Positions 1-8,320 of a stretch of DNA of 64,000 nt are shown here, one piece after another; position 1 is the first letter of the stretch; each line of letters opens with the position of its first letter. Location of the stretch: contig NZ_JAPWKB010000020.1 of NCBI RefSeq assembly GCF_028283785.1, forward strand, positions 186,001-250,000. The letters are read 5' to 3'. The notes beneath the pieces are model-generated. The model saw nothing but the letters and a program-made list of their open reading frames with translations. It did no database searches and had not been told where the DNA came from. A program made the position numbers and the translations under genes. Source of the DNA: Paraburkholderia sp. (GTDB lineage Bacteria; Pseudomonadota; Gammaproteobacteria; Burkholderiales; Burkholderiaceae).

Positions 1-365
1 GTGTTCAGCCCGAAGTAGCGGCTGAAGCCGAGATCGGCGATGGTGTCGATGCGTCGTCCGATGCGCGAATCCACACGCATCAGGAAACACCCGAAGCACA
101 CGCATTACCTGCAACACCCGAAGATTCGCAATCCGGCGACGCCGAGCATGCCGCCGGTGCCGTATCGAACGCGGAGCCGGCCGAACACGCCGATCCGGCG
201 GATCCGGCATTACCCGCGCACGGCCCCGACGAACTCCGCGATGCGGATCTCGCCGCTGGACCGAACCCGACACAGGCGGCGCAAGACGATCCACAAGGTC
301 GCCAGGCTCCTGCCGAGGACGCAGGCGAATTGACCGACGACGAAACCGCGTCGCGTAGCGCCTGA
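1..365 (+). CDS. scpB: Probable C-terminal tail of ScpB (segregation and condensation protein B), partial
   Basis: An open frame enters from the left edge (first full codon at 3) and stops at TGA 363-365. About 120 residues are visible, rich in Ala, Asp, Glu and Pro and strongly acidic (ending DDETASRSA). No domain is visible. ScpB is inferred from Burkholderiaceae gene order, where an scpB with a long acidic tail lies directly upstream of rluB. ScpB forms the kleisin-associated part of the SMC-ScpAB chromosome condensation complex. The identity rests on synteny; the winged-helix core would lie outside the window. Confidence 0.55.
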   Translation, partial: VQPEVAAEAEIGDGVDASSDARIHTHQETPEAHALPATPEDSQSGDAEHAAGAVSNAEPAEHADPADPALPAHGPDELRDADLAAGPNPTQAAQDDPQGRQAPAEDAGELTDDETASRSA

Positions 366-425
366 CGTAACCGAACTTTTGCCGCGCCCGCAACGGGCGC
401 GCGCGACCTGACATTTGAGGTTGTT

Positions 426-2345
426 TTGACACATACCCACGACACCGATTCGTCCGAATCCGAGCGCGCCGTGAAATCCGCGCACGCCGACGACGCGCGC
501 TCGCAGCAGGCATCGTCCGGCGACGCACCGCGTCCCGACGCCGCCGAGGGCGACGGCGAGGAGCGTCCGCGCCGCGGCCTGCGCCGTGGTCCGCGCAGCC
601 TGATCGCGCGGCGTCGCGCGGGGACGAAGGGTAAAGCCGAAGGCGCGCCCGCGCAGGATGGCGACGCGCCACAAGCTGCGCCGGTCGTCACCGAGGCGCC
701 GCCGGACGGTGTCGTCGCCGCGAAAGTGCGGATGCCGCGCAAGAGCGCCGAGGGCAAGGGTCAAGGCGGCCGCCGCAATGCAGCGGCCGGCGGCGAAGGC
801 GGCGGTCGCGCCGCAGCGGGCGAGCGCAGCGGTGAACGTGGTGGCGAACGCAGCGGTGAGCGCGGTAACCGGCGCGAAGGCGGCAAGCCGCGTCAGAATC
901 GCCGTGGCGGCGACGCAGCGAATCCTGCGGGCGCAGCAGCGACGGCCGCGCCGACGGAAGCCGGCCAGGACGACGTGTTCTCGTACGTGACATCGCCTGC
1001 ATTCGATGCGGACAACAGCACCAACGACGGCGTGCGCGCTCCGATGGTGCGCCGTGGCAAGCCGCAGGCGCCGAAGCGCGTGCTGTCGCCGGACGACGAC
1101 GCACCGAAGCTGCACAAGGTGCTCGCCGAAGCGGGCATGGGCTCGCGTCGCGATATGGAAGAACTGATCATCGCCGGTCGTGTTTCGGTGAACGGCGAGC
1201 CGGCGCATATCGGTCAGCGCATCATGCCGACCGACCAGGTGCGCATCAACGGCAAGCCGGTCAAGCGCAAGCTGGCCAACAAGCCGCCGCGCGTGCTGAT
1301 CTATCACAAGCCGACGGGCGAAATCGTCAGCCATGCCGATCCGGAAGGCCGTCCTTCGGTGTTCGACAACCTGCCGCCGATGAAAACGGCCAAGTGGCTC
1401 GCCGTCGGCCGTCTCGACTTCAATACCGAAGGTCTGCTGATGCTGACCACGTCGGGCGATCTGGCAAACCGCTTCATGCATCCGCGTTATAGCGTCGAGC
1501 GTGAATACGCGGTGCGCGTGGTCGGCGAACTCGCGGAAGGCATGCGCCAGAAGCTGCTGCACGGCGTCGAGCTGGAAGACGGCCCGGCCAGCTTCCTGCG
1601 AATCCGCGACGGCGGCGGCGAAGGCACGAATCACTGGTATCACGTTGCGCTCGCCGAAGGGCGTAACCGCGAAGTGCGCCGGATGTTCGAAGCGGCCGGC
1701 CTGATGGTCAGTCGCCTGATCCGTACGCGTCATGGCCCGATCGCGCTGCCCAAGGGCCTGAAGCGCGGTCGTTGGGAAGAGCTCGAAGACAACCAGGTGC
1801 GCGCGTTGATGGCGTCGGTGGGTCTGAAGGCGCCGGCTGAAGAGAAGGGCGGTCGCAATGCCGCGCCGGAGCGTCGTCAGCCGGATCCGATGCAGACGTC
1901 GATGGGCTTTATCAATCGCGAGCCGGTTCTGATGTCGCACGGCCGTTTCGATCAGCAAACGCCTGGCCCTCGTGGTCAAGGCCGACGTGGTCCGGCTGGC
2001 GGTGGCGGTGGTGCTGGCTTCGGCGGCGGCGCACGTGGCCCGCGCGGCGGCGGCGCTGGTTTTGCCGGTCCGATGAGCAGCGGCTTGGGTGGTTCGGGCG
2101 GTCAGCGTGGCGGCCGTGATGTCGACGGCAATCGCGCGCCGACCGGAAACGGTAACGGCAACCGTGCGGCCGGCGGCAAGCGCGGCGGTAGCGGTGCTGC
2201 GCCGGGCAATGGCGGCGGACGTGGTCCGGGTGCAGGCGCAGGCGGCAATCGCGGCGGCAACGCCAATCGCGGCGCGGGCGGCGCAAATCCGGCCGGCGGC
2301 GGCGCGAATCGCGGCGCACCGCGCGGTCGCTCGCGCGGTCGTTAA
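426..2345 (+). CDS. rluB: RluB, 23S rRNA pseudouridine synthase with long Gly/Arg/Asn-rich tail
   Basis: Cytoplasmic RsuA/RluB-family enzyme expected to isomerise U2605 (E. coli numbering) of 23S rRNA. The 639-residue protein has a disordered charged N-terminus (1-225), an S4 RNA-binding domain (about 228-275, KLHKVLAEAGMGSRRD), then the catalytic domain with GRLDFNTEGLL near 327-337 holding the catalytic Asp, and the RTRHGPIALPKGLKRG motif. From about residue 498 the tail is glycine-rich with many Arg and Asn, like an RGG-type RNA-binding tail. It is roughly twice the length of E. coli RluB because of the two extensions. A TTG start at 426 is chosen because TGAGG lies 7 bases upstream and no better start precedes the S4 domain. 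Confidence 0.93.
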   Translation: MTHTHDTDSSESERAVKSAHADDARSQQASSGDAPRPDAAEGDGEERPRRGLRRGPRSLIARRRAGTKGKAEGAPAQDGDAPQAAPVVTEAPPDGVVAAKVRMPRKSAEGKGQGGRRNAAAGGEGGGRAAAGERSGERGGERSGERGNRREGGKPRQNRRGGDAANPAGAAATAAPTEAGQDDVFSYVTSPAFDADNSTNDGVRAPMVRRGKPQAPKRVLSPDDDAPKLHKVLAEAGMGSRRDMEELIIAGRVSVNGEPAHIGQRIMPTDQVRINGKPVKRKLANKPPRVLIYHKPTGEIVSHADPEGRPSVFDNLPPMKTAKWLAVGRLDFNTEGLLMLTTSGDLANRFMHPRYSVEREYAVRVVGELAEGMRQKLLHGVELEDGPASFLRIRDGGGEGTNHWYHVALAEGRNREVRRMFEAAGLMVSRLIRTRHGPIALPKGLKRGRWEELEDNQVRALMASVGLKAPAEEKGGRNAAPERRQPDPMQTSMGFINREPVLMSHGRFDQQTPGPRGQGRRGPAGGGGGAGFGGGARGPRGGGAGFAGPMSSGLGGSGGQRGGRDVDGNRAPTGNGNGNRAAGGKRGGSGAAPGNGGGRGPGAGAGGNRGGNANRGAGGANPAGGGANRGAPRGRSRGR

Positions 2346-2419
2346 AACGCGTGGCCGGGCACTTGTGGCGCCGCTCCGCGGTCCGCAAGATTCCGGCTGG
2401 CGCTCAAGCCGAATGATCG

Positions 2420-2446
2420 AATGCCCGGTTATATCCGGGCATTTTG
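2420..2446 (+). terminator. Rho-independent terminator of rluB
   Basis: ATGCCCGG (2421-2428) pairs with CCGGGCAT (2435-2442) around a 6-base loop, followed by TTTT. It lies 75 bases after the rluB stop codon. Confidence 0.75.
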
Positions 2447-2501
2447 ATACTTACTTTCAACAGACTTTCCAGCGCGCTGACGACGACTTGAAAATTGACG
2501 G

Positions 2502-2525
2502 TTACCGCCTCACATCAGGCGGTAA
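2502..2525. repeat. Perfect 9-bp inverted repeat in the rluB-rimP gap
   Basis: TTACCGCCT (2502-2510) and AGGCGGTAA (2517-2525) flank the loop CACATC, and the whole is bracketed by two copies of ATTGAC. It has no T-run. It lies about 50 bases upstream of the rimP-operon promoter, so it may be a regulator site rather than a terminator. The rest of the 2346-2804 gap holds the promoter and the leader terminator listed separately. Confidence 0.6.
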
Positions 2526-2572
2526 TTGACTCAAAATCAGGCCGAAAAGCGCGTGGGTGGCCGTCTGGCGGT

Positions 2573-2601
2573 TTGCGTTTGTCCCGAAAAATGGCTACAA
2601 T
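2573..2601 (+). promoter_or_regulatory. Sigma-70-type promoter of the rimP-nusA-infB operon
   Basis: TTGCGT (2573-2578), a 17-base spacer and TACAAT (2596-2601) make a good sigma-70 promoter. It is the only strong promoter seen between rluB and rimP, and would start RNA near 2608, giving a leader of about 195 bases. Confidence 0.6.
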
Positions 2602-2662
2602 CGCGGAGTCGCTGGGCGTGCGGCTTTTCATGTGCGGCTCAGGTGCGACCACTGGCAATAAG

Positions 2663-2690
2663 ATGATGGGCGTTTAGCCCATTTTTTTTT
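2663..2690 (+). terminator. Intrinsic terminator inside the rimP leader (attenuator or small-RNA 3' end)
   Basis: ATGGGC (2666-2671) and GCCCAT (2677-2682) flank the loop GTTTA and are followed by nine T residues. It is a textbook terminator, yet it lies between the operon promoter and the rimP start with no gene in between. Either the operon is controlled by attenuation, or a small RNA of about 80 bases (near 2608-2690) is made here. Confidence 0.8.
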
Positions 2691-2804
2691 GCCGCTCAAG
2701 TTTGGAGTGGTTCGGCATCTCGGGTAGCACTAACGTGCGCCGGTCTGGCGCGCGGCCCGCATGGTGTATCGCAGGCTCGCCGCGCGAACATCTTAGAGGG
2801 CACT

Positions 2805-3263
2805 GTGCAACTGACGGAACTGATTGAAACCACGGTCGTGGGCCTCGGCTACGAACTCGTCGATCTCGAGCGCACCGGGCGCGGGATGCTTTGCATCTAT
2901 ATCGACCAGCCAGCCGGTATTGCAATTGAAGATTGCGAGAAGGTCACGCGTCAGCTCCAGCACGTTCTGACGGTCGAAAATATCGAATACGAGCGGCTCG
3001 AAGTTTCGTCGCCGGGTCTCGATCGCCCGCTGAAAAAGCTGGCAGATTTCGAGCGCTTCGCAGGCAGCGAAGCGGTAATCACATTGAAAAAGCCATTGGA
3101 CGGACGGAAATCGTACCGGGGCATCGTGCATGCTCCACAAGGCGAAACGATCGGTCTGGAATTTGAAGGGAAGGAAGGCGCCGCGATGCTGGATTTCACG
3201 CTCGCGGATATTGATAAAGCTCGCCTCGTTCCGAAAGTTGACTTTAGGAGCCGCAAACAATGA
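2805..3263 (+). CDS. rimP: Ribosome maturation factor RimP
   Basis: Small cytoplasmic protein needed for maturation of the 30S ribosomal subunit. The 152-residue length matches the family. The N-terminal alpha/beta domain (ETTVVGLGYELVDLE) is followed by the family hallmark SSPGLDRPLKK near residues 65-77 and a C-terminal SH3-like barrel. It starts with GTG at 2805 after AGAGGG. The stop codon overlaps the nusA start by four bases (ATGA), which indicates translational coupling. First gene of rimP-nusA-infB. Confidence 0.95.
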   Translation: MQLTELIETTVVGLGYELVDLERTGRGMLCIYIDQPAGIAIEDCEKVTRQLQHVLTVENIEYERLEVSSPGLDRPLKKLADFERFAGSEAVITLKKPLDGRKSYRGIVHAPQGETIGLEFEGKEGAAMLDFTLADIDKARLVPKVDFRSRKQ

Positions 3264-4735
3264 GTCGCGAAGTGTTGATGCTGGTGGATGCGCTGGCACG
3301 CGAGAAAAACGTCGACAAGGACGTGGTATTTGCCGCGCTCGAAGCGGCGCTCGCTTCGGCCTCCAAGAAACTCTTCGAAGAAGATGCGGACATCCGCGTC
3401 CATATCGACCGTGAGAGCGGCGAGCACGAAACCTTCCGTCGCTGGAAAGTCGTGCCGGACGAAGCCGGTCTGCAAGAGCCGGATCAAGAAATTCTGCTGT
3501 TCGAGGCGCGTGAACAGAATCCGGAAATCCAGCTCGACGAGTTCATCGAAGAACCGGTGCCGTCGATCGAATTCGGTCGCATCGGCGCGCAGGCGGCCAA
3601 GCAGGTCATTCTGCAGAAGGTTCGTGACGCCGAACGTGAGCAGATCCTGAACGACTTCCTGGAACGCGGCGAAAGCATCATGACCGGCGCGGTCAAGCGT
3701 CTGGATAAGGGCAATTTCATCGTCGAAACCGGCCGTGTCGAAGCGCTGCTGCGCCGCGATCAGCTGATTCCGAAGGAAAACCTGCGCGTGGGCGACCGCG
3801 TGCGCGCCTATATCGGCAAGGTCGATCGCACCGCTCGCGGTCCGCAGATCGAGCTGTCCCGTACGGCGCCCGAATTCCTGATGAAGCTGTTCGAAATGGA
3901 AGTGCCGGAAATCGAGCAGGGCTTGCTCGAAATCAAGGCTGCGGCGCGTGATCCTGGTGTGCGTGCAAAGATCGGTGTGGTCGCTTATGACAAGCGTATC
4001 GACCCGATCGGCACATGCGTCGGCATTCGCGGTTCGCGCGTGCAAGCAGTGCGCAATGAGCTCGGTGGCGAAAACGTCGACATCGTGCTATGGTCGGAAG
4101 ACCCTGCCCAGTTCGTGATCGGCGCGCTCGCGCCGGCAGCCGTCCAGTCGATCGTCGTCGATGAAGAAAAACATTCGATGGACGTCGTCGTAGACGAAAG
4201 CGAACTGGCGGTCGCAATCGGCCGTAGCGGCCAGAACGTCCGTCTTGCCAGCGAACTCACCGGCTGGCAGATCAACATCATGACGCCGGACGAATCTGCG
4301 CAAAAGCAGAACCAGGAACGCGGCGTTCTGCGCGACCTGTTCATGGCGCGTCTCGATGTCGACGAAGAAGTCGCCGACATCCTGATCGACGAAGGCTTCA
4401 CGAGCCTCGAAGAGATCGCATATGTGCCGCTCAACGAGATGCTCGAAATCGAAGCGTTCGACGAAGACACCGTTCACGAACTGCGTAATCGCTCGCGCGA
4501 CGCGTTGCTGACGCAAGCCATTGCAAACGAAGAAAAGGTCGAAAACGTTGCGCTCGACCTGAAGAGCCTGGACGGAATGGACGCCGACCTGCTCGCGAAG
4601 CTGGCTGAACATCAGGTTCAGACACGCGACGAGCTGGCCGAGCTGGCTGTAGATGAACTGGTCGAGATGACCAGTATGGAAGACGACGCCGCGAAGGCGT
4701 TGATTATGAAGGCCCGTGAACACTGGTTTCAATGA
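3260..4735 (+). CDS. nusA: Transcription termination/antitermination factor NusA
   Basis: RNA-polymerase-associated factor that controls pausing, termination and antitermination. The 491 residues include the polymerase-binding N-terminal domain (1-130), an S1 domain (about 135-200, GAVKRLDKGNFIVETGR), KH1 with GIRGSRVQAVRNELGGE, KH2 with AVAIGRSGQNVRLASELTGW, and two C-terminal acidic repeats ending in KAREHWFQ. The ATG at 3260 overlaps the rimP stop and follows TAGGAG. Confidence 0.97.
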   Translation: MSREVLMLVDALAREKNVDKDVVFAALEAALASASKKLFEEDADIRVHIDRESGEHETFRRWKVVPDEAGLQEPDQEILLFEAREQNPEIQLDEFIEEPVPSIEFGRIGAQAAKQVILQKVRDAEREQILNDFLERGESIMTGAVKRLDKGNFIVETGRVEALLRRDQLIPKENLRVGDRVRAYIGKVDRTARGPQIELSRTAPEFLMKLFEMEVPEIEQGLLEIKAAARDPGVRAKIGVVAYDKRIDPIGTCVGIRGSRVQAVRNELGGENVDIVLWSEDPAQFVIGALAPAAVQSIVVDEEKHSMDVVVDESELAVAIGRSGQNVRLASELTGWQINIMTPDESAQKQNQERGVLRDLFMARLDVDEEVADILIDEGFTSLEEIAYVPLNEMLEIEAFDEDTVHELRNRSRDALLTQAIANEEKVENVALDLKSLDGMDADLLAKLAEHQVQTRDELAELAVDELVEMTSMEDDAAKALIMKAREHWFQ

Positions 4736-4831
4736 GATCTATGACCATGAACCACTGACCTGAAAGCGGCCGCCAGGCCGCATGACCCGATGCTAACCGC
4801 AAGGAATTGGTCCTTGCATTAAGAGGAATGA

Positions 4832-7786
4832 ATGGCGAGTAACAACGTAGCCCAATTTGCCGCGGAACTGAAAATGCCTGCAGGCGTGCTGCTTGAACAA
4901 CTGCAGGCAGCGGGCGTCGAGAAAGCAAGCGAGGCCGATACCTTGTCCGAGACCGACAAGGCGCGCCTGCTCGACCACTTGCGCAAGTCGCATGGTTCGA
5001 CGGATGCCGACAAGCGCAAGATCACGCTGACGAAGCGGCATACGTCGGAGATCAAGCAATCCGACTCGACAGGCAAAGCTCGCACCATTCAGGTCGAGGT
5101 GCGTAAGAAGCGCACGTTCGTCCGCCGCGATGAAGCGACCGGTGAAGGCGCGGAAGCATCGAATAATGTGGCCGAGGCCGAAGACCTCGAACTTCAGCGT
5201 CGTGAGGAAGAAGCACGTCACGAAGCCGAGTTGCTCGAGAAGCAGGCTCAGGAATTGAAGGCGCGCCAGGAACAGCTGGAGCGCGAAGAATCCGAACGTC
5301 AGGCGCGTGAGGCTGCGGCTGAAGCCGAGCGTCGTCGTGCGGAAGAAGAAGCGGCGAAGAAGCGCGCCGCGGCCGAAGCGGCTGCGCAACAGGCTCGCGC
5401 GGCGCAAGTCGAGAAGGTCGAGCAGGCTGCCGCGAAGCCGGCGGCTGCCGCCCAGCCCGCGCCGACGCCTGCGCCCGCTGCTGCGAAGCCGGTGGAACAG
5501 GACGACGAGCGTGCTGCCGCCGAACGCGCTGCACAACGCGAAGCTGCGAAGAAGGCGGAAGACGCCGCTCGCGAAGCCGCCGACAAGGCGCGCGCCGAGC
5601 AGGCCGAAATCGCCAAGCGTCGTGCTGCGGCTGAAGCCGAAGCACGCGCAATCCGCGAAATGATGAACACGCCGCGCAAGGCGCAGGTCAAGGCGCCGGA
5701 ACCGGCACCGAAGCCTGTCGAGCCGGCCAAGGCCGCCGAAGCGAAGGGCACGCTGCACAAGCCGGCACGTCCGGCGGGTGAAGCCGCTCGTCCGGCTGCT
5801 GCAAAGAAGCCGGCAACGGCCGCTGCACCGTCGGCAACGCCGGCACCGTCGGCAGGCGACAAGAAGAAGCCGGGCGGCAAGGGCGGCTGGCAGGACGACG
5901 CAGCGAAGCGCCGCGGTATCAAGACGCGTGGCGATTCGAGCGGCGGTGTCGATCGTGGCTGGCGCGGTGGCCCGAAGGGTCGCGGCAAGCATCAGGATCA
6001 GAACACCACGTTCCAGGCGCCGACCGAACCGATCGTTCGTGAAGTGCACGTGCCGGAAACCATCACGGTGGCCGACCTCGCGCACAAGATGTCGGTGAAG
6101 GCTTCGGAAGTCATCAAGGTGATGATGAAGCTCGGCCAGATGGTCACGATCAACCAGATGCTGGACCAGGAAACGGCGATGATCATCGTCGAAGAACTGG
6201 GCCACCACGCGGTCGCGGCGAAGCTGGACGATCCGGAAGCGATGCTGGTCGAAGGCGAAATCTCCGACGCAGAAGCGCTGCCGCGTCCGCCGGTCGTCAC
6301 CGTCATGGGTCACGTCGACCACGGCAAGACCTCGCTGCTCGACTACATCCGTCGTGCGAAGGTTGCCGCAGGCGAAGCGGGCGGGATTACGCAGCACATC
6401 GGTGCATATCACGTCGAAACGCCGCGTGGCGTGATCACGTTCCTCGACACGCCGGGTCACGAGGCCTTCACGGCCATGCGTGCTCGCGGTGCAAAGGCAA
6501 CGGACATCGTGATTCTGGTGGTCGCAGCCGACGACGGCGTGATGCCGCAAACGAAGGAAGCGATTGCCCATGCGAAGGCTGCCGGCGTGCCGCTGGTCGT
6601 CGCGATCAACAAGATCGACAAGCCGGATGCGAATCTGGATCGCGTGAAGCAGGAACTGGTCGCGGAAAGCGTCGTGCCGGAAGAGTACGGTGGCGAATCG
6701 CCGTTCGTGCCGGTGTCGGCAAAGACCGGCGCGGGTATCGACGATCTGCTGGAGCAGGTGCTGCTGCAAGCCGAAGTGCTGGAATTGACGGCACCGGTCG
6801 CCGCACCGGCCAAGGGTCTGGTCATCGAAGCGAAGCTCGATAAGGGTAAGGGTCCGGTTGCAACGATCCTCGTCACGTCGGGTACGCTGAATCGCGGTGA
6901 CGTCGTGCTGGCAGGTAGCGCTTACGGTCGCGTGCGGGCAATGCTCGACGAAACCGGCAAGCCGACCAAGTCGGCCGGCCCGTCGATCCCGGTCGAAATT
7001 CAAGGTCTGTCGGAAGTTCCGGCAGCCGGCGAAGAAATGATCGTGATGCCGGACGACCGCAAGGCACGTGAAGTCGCGCTGTTCCGTCAAGGCAAGTTCC
7101 GCGATGTGAAGCTGGCCAAGCAACAGGCCGCGAAGCTCGAAAACATGCTGGAACAGATGGGCGAAGGCGAAGTTCAGTACCTGCCGCTTATCGTCAAGGC
7201 AGACGTGCAGGGTTCGCAGGAAGCGCTGGTTCAGTCGCTGCTCAAGCTGTCCACGGACGAAGTCCGCGTGCAGATCGTGCACGGCGCGGTCGGTGGCATC
7301 AGCGAGTCGGACGTCAACCTGGCAACGGCTTCGAAAGCGGTCATCATCGGCTTCAACACGCGTGCCGATGCACAGGCTCGCAAACTGGCCGAATCCAACG
7401 GTATCGACATCCGTTACTACAACATCATCTATGACGCAGTGGATGAGGTGAAGGCGGCGATGTCGGGCATGCTGGCTCCGGAGAAGCGCGAAGTCATCAC
7501 CGGTATGGTCGAAGTCCGTCAGGTCTTCAAGGTACCGAAGATCGGCGCGGTGGCCGGCTGTATGGTCACGGACGGTTTCGTCAAGCGCTCTTCGTCGGTG
7601 CGTGTGCTGCGCAACAACGTCGTCATCTTCACCGGCGAACTCGATTCGCTGAAGCGTTTCAAGGACGACGTGAAGGAAGTCCGTCAGGGCTTCGAGTGCG
7701 GTATGTCGATCAAGAACTTCAACGACATCGTCGAAGGCGATCAGTTCGAAGTCTACGAAGTCACCGAAGTGGCGCGTACGCTGTAA
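4832..7786 (+). CDS. infB: Translation initiation factor IF-2
   Basis: GTPase that places initiator tRNA on the 30S subunit and promotes subunit joining. The 984 residues begin with an IF2N domain (MASNNVAQFAAELKMPAGVL). A long Ala/Glu/Arg coiled-coil and Ala/Pro linker (about 100-390) precedes the second IF2N domain and the G domain. G-domain motifs are GHVDHGKTSLL near 493, DTPGHEAF near 540 and NKIDKPDAN near 592, followed by domains II, III and the fMet-binding C-terminal domain. ATG 4832 follows AAGAGGA. The gene lies 96 bases after nusA. Confidence 0.97.
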   Translation: MASNNVAQFAAELKMPAGVLLEQLQAAGVEKASEADTLSETDKARLLDHLRKSHGSTDADKRKITLTKRHTSEIKQSDSTGKARTIQVEVRKKRTFVRRDEATGEGAEASNNVAEAEDLELQRREEEARHEAELLEKQAQELKARQEQLEREESERQAREAAAEAERRRAEEEAAKKRAAAEAAAQQARAAQVEKVEQAAAKPAAAAQPAPTPAPAAAKPVEQDDERAAAERAAQREAAKKAEDAAREAADKARAEQAEIAKRRAAAEAEARAIREMMNTPRKAQVKAPEPAPKPVEPAKAAEAKGTLHKPARPAGEAARPAAAKKPATAAAPSATPAPSAGDKKKPGGKGGWQDDAAKRRGIKTRGDSSGGVDRGWRGGPKGRGKHQDQNTTFQAPTEPIVREVHVPETITVADLAHKMSVKASEVIKVMMKLGQMVTINQMLDQETAMIIVEELGHHAVAAKLDDPEAMLVEGEISDAEALPRPPVVTVMGHVDHGKTSLLDYIRRAKVAAGEAGGITQHIGAYHVETPRGVITFLDTPGHEAFTAMRARGAKATDIVILVVAADDGVMPQTKEAIAHAKAAGVPLVVAINKIDKPDANLDRVKQELVAESVVPEEYGGESPFVPVSAKTGAGIDDLLEQVLLQAEVLELTAPVAAPAKGLVIEAKLDKGKGPVATILVTSGTLNRGDVVLAGSAYGRVRAMLDETGKPTKSAGPSIPVEIQGLSEVPAAGEEMIVMPDDRKAREVALFRQGKFRDVKLAKQQAAKLENMLEQMGEGEVQYLPLIVKADVQGSQEALVQSLLKLSTDEVRVQIVHGAVGGISESDVNLATASKAVIIGFNTRADAQARKLAESNGIDIRYYNIIYDAVDEVKAAMSGMLAPEKREVITGMVEVRQVFKVPKIGAVAGCMVTDGFVKRSSSVRVLRNNVVIFTGELDSLKRFKDDVKEVRQGFECGMSIKNFNDIVEGDQFEVYEVTEVARTL

Positions 7787-7802
7787 TTCAGGCGCAACGC
7801 TG

Positions 7803-7847
7803 AACGGGCGGGGCGGGCGCTTGCGCCCCTCCCGCCCGTTTGCTTTT
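7803..7847 (+). terminator. Strong GC hairpin after infB
   Basis: AACGGGCGGG (7803-7812) pairs with CCCGCCCGTT (7831-7840), with more G/C pairing inside, then TTTGCTTTT. It probably lowers readthrough from infB into rbfA-truB. No separate promoter for rbfA is obvious. Confidence 0.65.
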
Positions 7848-7930
7848 GTGCTTGCCATTCGTGCAGCGCTGCGAGCCAGCCGCGCACGAACCCAACTTTG
7901 CTATCCGTCGATAGCGATCACGGATTCATC

Positions 7931-8296
7931 ATGCCCAAGAAACGTTCTTCCCCTAATCGCAACGTGCAGATCGCCGATCAGATCCAGCGCGATCTGTCCG
8001 AGTTGATGCGCGAGGTCAAAGACCCGCGGGTCGGCATGGTCACGATCCAGAGCGTCGAACTGACGCCGGATTACGCGCACGCCAAGGTCTTTTTCACGAC
8101 GCTGACCGGCGACCCGGAGCAAACCCAGGTCGCGCTGAATCATGCGGCCGGCCATTTGCATAACCTGCTGTTCAAACGCCTGCATATCCACACGGTGCCG
8201 ACGCTGCATTTCCATTACGACAAGACCATCGAACAGGCTGTCGAAATGTCACGTCTGATCGACGAAGCGAACGCGAACCGCGCGAAAGAAGACTGA
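7931..8296 (+). CDS. rbfA: Ribosome-binding factor A
   Basis: Cold-shock-related protein that binds free 30S subunits and helps process the 16S rRNA 5' end. The 121 residues have the KH-like core (QIQRDLSELMREVKDPRVG and VELTPDYAHAKVFFT). An upstream in-frame TTG at 7898 would add 11 residues, but ATG 7931 begins MPKKRSSPNRNVQIAD, the usual start in this group, so it was chosen. It sits between infB and truB as expected. Confidence 0.93.
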   Translation: MPKKRSSPNRNVQIADQIQRDLSELMREVKDPRVGMVTIQSVELTPDYAHAKVFFTTLTGDPEQTQVALNHAAGHLHNLLFKRLHIHTVPTLHFHYDKTIEQAVEMSRLIDEANANRAKED

Positions 8297-8320
8297 TCCA
8301 GAACCGGTTCTAAAGCTGAT

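Noticed and set aside
4793..7858. A 1021-residue open frame opposite infB on the minus strand
   Set aside because: Composition is typical of the antisense frame of a high-GC gene (His/Arg/Asp rich); infB fully explains the DNA.
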